A stretch of DNA of 5,137 nucleotides, from the NCBI GenBank assembly GCA_947479185.1, contig CANJYY010000227.1:1-5137 (forward strand), read 5' to 3'. Made by a program: the position numbers and the translations under genes. Origin of the DNA: Caulobacteraceae bacterium. Its GTDB lineage: Bacteria > Pseudomonadota > Alphaproteobacteria > Caulobacterales > Caulobacteraceae. This document shows, in pieces, positions 1 to 5,137 of this stretch. The first letter of the stretch is position 1. Every line of letters begins with the position of its first letter. The notes under the pieces are model-generated. The model had not been told where the DNA came from and ran no database searches. It saw only the letters and a list, made by a program, of their open reading frames with translations.

Positions 1-1449
1 GCCTTCCAGATCAGCGATGGTGCGGGCCAGCCGAATGGCGCGGGTCCAGCCGCGCGCGGTCAGGTGGCCGGCGTCGGCGGCCCTGGCCATCAGGGCGCGC
101 GCCGGGTCGTTGAGCGCGGCGGCGCGTGTCAGAAAATCGCCGTCGGCCCGGGCGTTGAGGGTCGGGGCGTCCGGGCCTTCCGCCTCGGCGCGGGCGGTCT
201 GGATCGCCCGGGCCCGGGCGACCCGGGCGGCGACCTCGGCGGAGCCCTCGGCCGGCGGCGGCAGGGCCAGGTCGGCGGCGGCCACGGGCGGCACGTCGAC
301 CTGCAGGTCGATGCGGTCGATCAGCGGGCCCGACACCCGGCCCTGATAGTCGCGCTGGCAGCGCGGGGCCTTGCCGCACCAGCCCTTTCCCGGCCCGCCG
401 TGGCCGCAGCGGCAGGGGTTCTGGGCCGCGACCAGCTGCACCCGCGCCGGATAGCGAATGTGGGCGTTGGCCCGGGCGACCATCACCTCGCCGGTCTCCA
501 GCGGCGCGCGCAGGGAATCGAGCGCCTGGGCGCTGAACTCGGGCAGTTCGTCGAGGAACAGCACGCCGTTGTGCGCGAGGGACACCTCGCCCGGCCTGGC
601 CTTGAGCCCGCCGCCGGTCAGGGCGGCCATGCTGGCCGAATGGTGCGGGCTGCGGAACGGGCGGGTGCGGGTCAGGGCCCCGCGCGCGATCAGTCCGGCC
701 ACCGAATGGACCATCGAGGTCTCCAGCAGTTCGGCGGCTGACAGCGGCGGCAGGATGCCCGGCAGTCGCTGGGCCAGCATCGACTTGCCCGAGCCAGGCG
801 GCCCGCAGAACAGCAGGTTGTGGCCGCCCGCGGCGGCGATCTCCAGCGCCCGCTTGGCCTGGTCCTGGCCGCGTACATCGCGCAGGTCGGGGACCGGGCC
901 GCCGTCGATCATCGGCCCGGCCTTCGGCTCGGACAGCATCTGGGTTCCGCGGAAATGGTTGATCAGGCCGATCAGCGAGCGCGGGGCCAGCACGCGGGCG
1001 CCGCCCGCCCAGGCCGCCTCCGGGCCGCAGGCTTCCGGGCAGATGAGGCCAAGGTCCATGGCCCCGGCCGCCACGGCGGCGGGCAGGGTCCCGGCCACCG
1101 GCGAGATCGACCCGTCCAGCGACAGCTCGCCCACCGCCGCCCAGCCATTCAGGGCGTCAGCCGGGATCACCCCCATGGCCGCCATCACCGCAAGCGCGAT
1201 CGGCAGGTCGTAGTGACTGCCTTCCTTGGGCAGGTCAGCGGGGGCGAGGTTCACCACGATGCGTTTGCCCGGCATCGCCAGGCCCAGACCGGTAAAGGCG
1301 CCGCGCACCCGCTCGCGGCTCTCGGCCACCGCCTTGTCGCCCAGACCGACGACAACCATGATCTGTTCGCCGCCGGTCAGCTGGACTTCGACGTCCACCC
1401 GGCGGGCCTCGACGCCCTGGAACGCCACGGTGACGACGCGCGCGACCAT
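1..1449 (-). CDS. comM: ComM/YifB family AAA+ ATPase (Mg-chelatase-like helicase), 3' end cut by window edge
   Basis: The frame is open from an ATG at 1449 to base 1, giving 483 codons without a stop. The family is usually about 500-510 residues, so only about 25 C-terminal residues are missing. Domain order: N-terminal ChlI-like domain (about 1-165, with the family-typical start VARVVTVAFQG and the segment KRIVVNLAPADLPKEG near 62-77), AAA+ Mg-chelatase domain, then the start of the Mg-chelatase C-terminal domain (about 400 onward). Walker A is GPPGSGKS at 216-223, Walker B is LFLDELPEF at 297-305, and SGPLIDRIDL at 373-382 holds the conserved arginine. Cysteines 346, 348, 358 and 364 form a CxC...C...C pattern common in non-enteric members. 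Studied ComM proteins are cytoplasmic hexameric helicases that promote branch migration during natural transformation; other roles are possible here. An in-frame TAG lies five codons upstream of the ATG, and GGAGG precedes the start at short spacing, so the start is secure. Confidence 0.95.
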   Translation of the reverse strand, partial: MVARVVTVAFQGVEARRVDVEVQLTGGEQIMVVVGLGDKAVAESRERVRGAFTGLGLAMPGKRIVVNLAPADLPKEGSHYDLPIALAVMAAMGVIPADALNGWAAVGELSLDGSISPVAGTLPAAVAAGAMDLGLICPEACGPEAAWAGGARVLAPRSLIGLINHFRGTQMLSEPKAGPMIDGGPVPDLRDVRGQDQAKRALEIAAAGGHNLLFCGPPGSGKSMLAQRLPGILPPLSAAELLETSMVHSVAGLIARGALTRTRPFRSPHHSASMAALTGGGLKARPGEVSLAHNGVLFLDELPEFSAQALDSLRAPLETGEVMVARANAHIRYPARVQLVAAQNPCRCGHGGPGKGWCGKAPRCQRDYQGRVSGPLIDRIDLQVDVPPVAAADLALPPPAEGSAEVAARVARARAIQTARAEAEGPDAPTLNARADGDFLTRAAALNDPARALMARAADAGHLTARGWTRAIRLARTIADLEG

Positions 1450-1477
1450 GCCCCCTCCACGCTACAGTGGCTGTGAC

Positions 1478-1486
1478 TTATCCACA
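1478..1486 (+). promoter_or_regulatory. Perfect DnaA box (TTATCCACA)
   Basis: The plus strand reads TTATCCACA, an exact match to the strong DnaA-box consensus TTATNCACA. It lies 29 bases upstream of the comM ATG and just downstream of the predicted transcription start. It is embedded in an inverted repeat, CTGTG-N7-CACAG (1471-1487), and an adjoining ACAG-TGG-CTGT (1464-1474). DnaA acts as a transcription factor as well as the replication initiator in Caulobacter and other bacteria. A single box does not make an origin, so a regulatory role or chance are the main alternatives. Confidence 0.55.
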
Positions 1487-1540
1487 GATCAACCATAACG
1501 GGTGGTATAGATCAAGAACAAATATGGAACCAAGGCAGAA

Positions 1541-1556
1541 GCTGAAACGATTCAGT
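1541..1556. promoter_or_regulatory. Short hairpin containing a GANTC (CcrM-type) methylation site
   Basis: CTGAA-ACGA-TTCAG (1542-1555) forms a 5-bp stem with a 4-base loop, extendable by one G-U pair. Its right arm contains GATTC (1549-1553), which fits GANTC, the target of the alphaproteobacterial adenine methyltransferase CcrM. The site lies about 16 bases upstream of the predicted comM -35 element. No T-run follows the stem on the minus strand, so it is a poor intrinsic terminator for gshB. The methylation role is inferred from the presumed lineage, and GANTC sites also occur elsewhere in the window. Confidence 0.3.
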
Positions 1557-1573
1557 CATCTACCCGACACAAC

Positions 1574-2524
<951 letters not shown>

Positions 2525-2601
2525 GGGGGCTCCTGGGCCTGGCGATGACGGCGAACGCTACATAGCGATGGTATCGGCCGGGCGGGAGGGGGCTGTCGCC
2601 G
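2525..2601 (-). promoter_or_regulatory. Leader region of gshB with a small palindrome; possible weak promoter
   Basis: This 77-base gap lies between the SirB1-like stop and the gshB start. It contains a near-continuous palindrome, CGCTACATAGCG (2556-2567), overlapping CGAT-GGT-ATCG (2566-2576). Read on the minus strand, the palindrome gives GCTATGTA, which resembles a Caulobacter-type -10 element (GCTANAWC), but no convincing -35 lies upstream. The gap could hold a weak promoter or operator, or simply be a spacer within an operon. Confidence 0.25.
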
Positions 2602-3417
2602 CTAGTTGAGCTGCAACCGCACGCGTTCCCGCGCCGCCCGGGCCGCCAGCGTCGCGCCGCCGTCGAGAATCTGGGCCTGGGTCAGGGCCTGCAGGGCGCC
2701 GGCCAGGGCGCCCTGACCCTCGCGGGCGGCGGCGACGTCGAGCCAGGGTCGATGATCGGCGGGGTCGAGCAGGGCCCGGCGCAGGGCCGACCGTTCGGCC
2801 CGGGGCCAGTCTCCGGCCGCCTGGGCGCGGGCGAAGATGTTGTTCTGCAGCCGGATCAGCACCGCGCGGTCGCTCATCGGGGCCATCAGCAGCTCCAGCC
2901 GGCCGGCGATGTCCGGCGTCAGGCCCGCGCGAAAGGCGCGGCGCGATAGTTCTGACGGCAGCACCACCCGCCCCTCGCTGAACGGGTCCAGGGCCAGCGG
3001 CCCTTCGCGGGTCTCGATGCGCAGCAGGAAGTGGCCGGGAAAATCGACGCCGCGGACATTGAGATCGCAGCGCCGCGCCGCGTGCAGATAGAAGACCCCC
3101 AGCGACACCGGAATGCCCATGCGCCGTTCGGACACGGCGATGATGTCGGCGTTGTCCGGGTGGTCGTAGGTCATCAGATCGCCTTGCAGCCGCAGGTCGC
3201 CGGCCATCGATTCGGCGATCGCTTCCTCCGGGGATTCGGTCTGCAGCCGGCCGGCGAGATGGTCGACGCCTTCATCGGCGATCGCCCTGGCGGCCGCCGC
3301 GTCACGGTCAGGATCATCATGCACGGCGCAGGCGATGGCCGCCTCGAACAGCGGAAACCCGGTGTCGCCCAGCTTGCCGGCCTCGGTCAGGAACGCTTCT
3401 GCCTCTTCGCGTGTCAT
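2602..3417 (-). CDS. SirB1-type transglutaminase-like protein with C-terminal helical/TPR-like region
   Basis: The 271-residue protein matches the SirB1 (YchA) transglutaminase-like family in length and order. The core is GDLMTYDHPDNADI (79-92), ERRMGIPVSLGVFYLHAARR (97-116), FPGHFLLR (126-133) and LDPFSEGR (143-150); H129 and D144 occupy the conserved His/Asp positions. At the spot where true transglutaminases carry the nucleophilic cysteine, the GIPVSL segment has no cysteine, as is usual in this family, so catalysis should not be assumed. The C-terminal part (about 180-250: LIRLQNNIFARAQAAGDWPRAE, then ALRRALLDPADHRPW) looks like tetratricopeptide-type helical pairs and suggests protein-protein contacts. 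No signal peptide is seen. An in-frame TAG lies three codons upstream of the ATG, fixing the start; AGGA sits 4 bases before it. The gene follows yraN by 14 bases. The cellular role of the family is poorly defined. Confidence 0.88.
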   Translation of the reverse strand: MTREEAEAFLTEAGKLGDTGFPLFEAAIACAVHDDPDRDAAAARAIADEGVDHLAGRLQTESPEEAIAESMAGDLRLQGDLMTYDHPDNADIIAVSERRMGIPVSLGVFYLHAARRCDLNVRGVDFPGHFLLRIETREGPLALDPFSEGRVVLPSELSRRAFRAGLTPDIAGRLELLMAPMSDRAVLIRLQNNIFARAQAAGDWPRAERSALRRALLDPADHRPWLDVAAAREGQGALAGALQALTQAQILDGGATLAARAARERVRLQLN

Positions 3418-3431
3418 ACAGTCCTAACGCC

Positions 3432-3806
3432 TCAGCCGCCCTTCCAGGCGTCGGGAATATGACGCGGCAGCCGGCCGGGGGCGAGAGCGATCAGGTCGAG
3501 GCGGATGGTCGCGCCTTTCAGGGCCGGCCTGCCGGCCGCGACCGCCGCCGCCGCGCGGCGCAGACGCTGGCGCTGATCGGCGCGCACCGCCTCCAGGGCG
3601 GTCTCCAGCGTGGTGCGGCGCTTGACCTCCACCACCGCCAGCACGCCGCCCTTCAGGGCCAGAAGATCAATCTCGCCCTGCGGCGAGGCCAGCCGGAAGC
3701 CGAGTATGCGGTAGCCCTTGAGCATCAGCAGCAGGGCCGCCAGCACCTCGCCGCGCCGGCCGCTGCGACGGGCGAGGCCGCCACGGCGGCTGCGGACGCT
3801 GGTCAC
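3432..3806 (-). CDS. yraN: YraN family (UPF0102) nuclease-fold protein
   Basis: The 124-residue protein has the UPF0102 signature in order: RRGE (17-20), LLMLKGYRILGFRLASPQGEIDLLA (26-50) and VLAVVEVKRRT (55-65). E20, D47, E60 and K62 match the D...ExK metal-binding core of the PD-(D/E)XK (Holliday-junction-resolvase-like) nuclease fold, followed by RLDLIAL (102-108). Biochemical function is unproven in most bacteria; a DNA-processing role is inferred from the fold. The start is GTG at 3806, overlapping the rsmI stop by four bases (GTGA), with AAGGA 6 bases upstream inside the rsmI 3' end. This implies translational coupling to rsmI. The usual family length is about 115-130 residues, so the gene appears intact. 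The N-terminus is arginine-rich, as is common in GC-rich alphaproteobacteria. Confidence 0.93.
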   Translation of the reverse strand: MTSVRSRRGGLARRSGRRGEVLAALLLMLKGYRILGFRLASPQGEIDLLALKGGVLAVVEVKRRTTLETALEAVRADQRQRLRRAAAAVAAGRPALKGATIRLDLIALAPGRLPRHIPDAWKGG

Positions 3807-4672
3807 CGCCCGTCCTTCAGGGCCATGGCGCGCCTGTAGAGATCGCGCCGGTTCAGGCCGAGGGCCTTGGCCACCTCTGACGCCGCCTCGCCGGGCGGCA
3901 GGCGGGTGAGGGCCTCCGTCAGGGCTGAATCGGCGTCCTCGGCGGTCGACGCCTGTTCGACGCCGGGGCCAACCAGGATGACGATCTCGCCCTTCGGCGC
4001 ATCGAGCCTGGGATCGGCGGCCAGTTCGGACAGCGTGCCGCGCACGGTCGTCTCGAACAGCTTGGTCAGCTCGCGGGCCACGGCCGCCTCGCGGTCGCCG
4101 AACACGGCGGCCATGTCGGTCAGGCTGGCGCGCAGGCGCGGGCCGCTTTCGTAGAAGATCAGGGTGGCGTGGACGTTGGCGACCTCGGCCAGGAAGGTCC
4201 GCCGCGCGCCGCTCTTGGGCGGCGGGAAGCCGGCGAACAGGAACCTGTCGGTCGGCAGACCCGCGAGCGTCAGGGCCGCCAGCGCCGCAGAGGGTCCGGG
4301 GATCGGAAACACCCGGTGGCCCGCGGCGATCACCTCCCTGACCAGCCGGAAGCCGGGATCGGACACCAGCGGCGTGCCGGCGTCCGACACCTGGGCGACG
4401 CTCTGGCCCTGCTCCAGCGCGGCCATGATCCTCGGCCGCGCGCGCTCGGCGGCGTGCTCGTCGTAGCGCAGCATGGTCTTGCTGAGGCCGTAGGCGCTGA
4501 GCAGTTTGCCGGTCACCCGGGTGTCCTCGGCCAGCAGCAGGTCGCAGCCGGCCAGCACGTCCAGCGCCCGCAGGGTGATGTCGCGCAGATTGCCGATCGG
4601 CGTCGCCACCACATAGAGGCCGGGCTCCAGCGGGACGTCGGACAGGGGCGGGGCGGGCGGGTGGCGGGACAA
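3803..4672 (-). CDS. rsmI: 16S rRNA (cytidine(1402)-2'-O)-methyltransferase
   Basis: SAM-dependent enzyme of the tetrapyrrole-methylase fold that 2'-O-methylates C1402 (E. coli numbering) in the ribosomal decoding centre, partnering RsmH, which methylates the base. With the start chosen here it has 289 residues, close to E. coli RsmI (286). Motifs in this numbering: GLYVVATPIGNLRDIT (18-33), LAEDTR (47-52), SDAGTPLVSDPG (96-107), PGPSAALAAL (125-134), GFPPPKSGARR (148-158), FYESGPR (173-179) and ARELTKLFE (199-207). A C-terminal helix-turn-helix-like region (about 260-282) reads GEAASEVAKALGLNRRDLYRRA. No ATG or GTG lies upstream of the core. The frame extends to a TTG at 4723, but that codon has no ribosome binding site. 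The TTG at 4672 has GGAG 6 bases upstream and gives the family-typical N-terminus, so it is preferred. If the longer form is real, the protein has 306 residues. First gene of the minus-strand series; overlaps yraN by 4 bases. Confidence 0.93.
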   Translation of the reverse strand: MSRHPPAPPLSDVPLEPGLYVVATPIGNLRDITLRALDVLAGCDLLLAEDTRVTGKLLSAYGLSKTMLRYDEHAAERARPRIMAALEQGQSVAQVSDAGTPLVSDPGFRLVREVIAAGHRVFPIPGPSAALAALTLAGLPTDRFLFAGFPPPKSGARRTFLAEVANVHATLIFYESGPRLRASLTDMAAVFGDREAAVARELTKLFETTVRGTLSELAADPRLDAPKGEIVILVGPGVEQASTAEDADSALTEALTRLPPGEAASEVAKALGLNRRDLYRRAMALKDGR

Positions 4673-4758
4673 GGTGAACTCCGGTCTGGCCGCGAGAGCG
4701 CCTTGCCCGGCCGCGTCAGTCAAGGGATAGAAGACGGGAAACCGCGAGGGACGCGACC
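4673..4758. promoter_or_regulatory. Divergent intergenic region between rsmI and the thioredoxin-like gene
   Basis: With rsmI starting at 4672 and the plus-strand gene at 4759, 86 bases remain for divergent promoters. On the plus strand, TTGCCC (4703-4708), 17 bases, then GATAGA (4726-4731) is a weak -35/-10 pair. Minus-strand TTGACT (4723-4718) is a good -35 match for rsmI, but the sequence at the -10 distance (CGCTCT, 4700-4695) is poor. GAGGG at 4746-4750 is the ribosome binding site of the plus-strand gene. These are pattern matches only. Confidence 0.3.
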
Positions 4759-5137
4759 GTGAACAAGCTGATCATCTGGTTCGTGCTCTTCGCCGTGGTG
4801 ATGATCGGCGCCGTCGGGGCCTACTGGTGGTTCGACCTGCGGTGGCGGCCGAAGACGATCACCAGGCACCAGGCCGAGATCGCCCAGATCCTCGAACAGG
4901 CCGGCTGGGTGTCGCCCGGGCTGACCGGCCCTAAGCTCTACATCGTCGGTTTCCGGTCCTGTCCCGACTGCGTGCGGCTGAAGGCCGAAGAGTTTCCGAA
5001 GTTCCACAAGGCCGGCGTCGACACCCGGATGATCGAGATCGCCCGCGGCGAATACAATGGCGTGATGAAGTCCACCCCGGTCGAGCGGACCACCGTCGCC
5101 GAACTATGGATCAACCGCAGCTGGCCGCTGCTGGAAA
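4759..5137 (+). CDS. Membrane-anchored thioredoxin-like protein with CPDC motif, cut by the right edge
   Basis: A GTG start with GAGGG 8 bases upstream opens a frame that runs to the window end (126 full codons). Residues 4-25 (LIIWFVLFAVVMIGAVGAYWWF) form one hydrophobic segment, a signal anchor rather than a cleaved signal peptide. A short basic/aromatic stretch (DLRWRPK) and a helix follow, then KLYIVGFRSCPDCVRLKAEEF (59-79), with C68-P-D-C71 placed after a beta strand as in thioredoxin/glutaredoxin folds. Downstream, AGVDTRMIEIAR (85-96) fits the next strand of such a fold, and TTVAELWINRSWPLLE (111-126) continues the domain. I do not recognise a named family. The likely role is thiol-disulfide exchange or binding at the inner membrane, which is inferred from the CxxC and anchor. 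The domain could face either side of the membrane (see findings). The gene is transcribed divergently from rsmI. Confidence 0.8.
   Translation, partial: MNKLIIWFVLFAVVMIGAVGAYWWFDLRWRPKTITRHQAEIAQILEQAGWVSPGLTGPKLYIVGFRSCPDCVRLKAEEFPKFHKAGVDTRMIEIARGEYNGVMKSTPVERTTVAELWINRSWPLLE

Larger units (their letters stand above)
1450..1573 (-). promoter_or_regulatory. AT-rich intergenic region and candidate comM promoter
   Basis: This 124-base gap between the gshB stop and the comM start is clearly richer in A/T than its surroundings. On the minus strand it contains TTGGTT (1533-1528), 17 bases, then CTATAC (1510-1505), a plausible -35/-10 pair for the housekeeping sigma factor. The -10 also partly fits the Caulobacter-type GCTANAWC element. 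Transcription would start near 1498, giving a leader of about 50 bases ending in the GGAGG ribosome binding site. The gap also holds a DnaA box, a GANTC site and a short hairpin, annotated separately. A 7-base direct repeat AGATCAA occurs on the plus strand at 1486-1492 and 1509-1515. I see no small gene in the gap. The promoter is predicted from sequence pattern only. Confidence 0.45.

Noticed and set aside
64..741. Long plus-strand open frame opposite comM
   Set aside because: It lies antisense to a frame with full ComM motifs. Its translation is low-complexity Gly/Ala/Arg, as expected for a shadow frame in GC-rich DNA.
820..1476. Plus-strand frame opposite the comM N-terminus
   Set aside because: Antisense shadow of the ComM N-terminal and AAA+ domains, with no family motif of its own.
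1472..1486. CRP/FNR-like site (TGTGA...CACA)
   Set aside because: The half-sites are one base off the required spacing and the second half lacks the leading T. The DnaA-box reading fits exactly.
1464..1487. Replication origin around the DnaA box
   Set aside because: Only one clear DnaA box is present, without an AT-rich unwinding region or further boxes.
1541..1556. Intrinsic terminator downstream of gshB
   Set aside because: The 5-bp stem is only moderately stable and no T-run follows on the minus strand.
4720..5007. Minus-strand frame opposite the thioredoxin-like gene
   Set aside because: The plus-strand frame has a ribosome binding site, a transmembrane segment and a CxxC domain. The opposite frame is Pro/Gly/His-rich without motifs.

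Overview
The window is very GC-rich, with tightly packed genes, strong third-position G/C bias and non-ATG starts. Together with protein signatures of alphaproteobacterial type, this suggests a Caulobacterales-like alphaproteobacterium (Caulobacter, Phenylobacterium or Brevundimonas relatives). The genus is inferred from gene content and order; no marker gene here settles it.

Layout: five genes lie on the minus strand, read from right to left. They are rsmI (16S rRNA 2'-O-ribose methyltransferase), yraN (UPF0102 nuclease-fold protein), a SirB1-type transglutaminase-like protein, gshB (glutathione synthetase) and comM (YifB-type AAA+ Mg-chelatase-like helicase). comM runs off the left edge and lacks only about its last 25 codons. 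Spacing grows along the series: a 4-base rsmI/yraN overlap, 14 bases to the sirB1-like gene, 77 to gshB and 124 to comM. The first three genes look translationally coupled. gshB may be in the same transcript or have its own start, and comM very probably has its own promoter. To the right, a divergent plus-strand gene encodes a membrane-anchored thioredoxin-like CPDC protein and is cut by the right edge.

How the genes relate: this is mainly a housekeeping cluster, covering ribosome decoding-site modification (RsmI), glutathione synthesis (GshB) and DNA processing (YraN and ComM, which are often linked in bacteria). No mobile element, CRISPR array, tRNA or rRNA is visible.

The most interesting non-coding stretch is the AT-rich 124-base gap upstream of comM. 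It holds a plausible promoter, a perfect 9-base DnaA box and a GANTC (CcrM-type) methylation site, which suggests that comM could be tied to the replication cycle. A second point is the rsmI start: the longest frame begins at a TTG without a ribosome binding site, whereas a TTG 17 codons downstream has a good one. I found no clearly undescribed multi-gene system.
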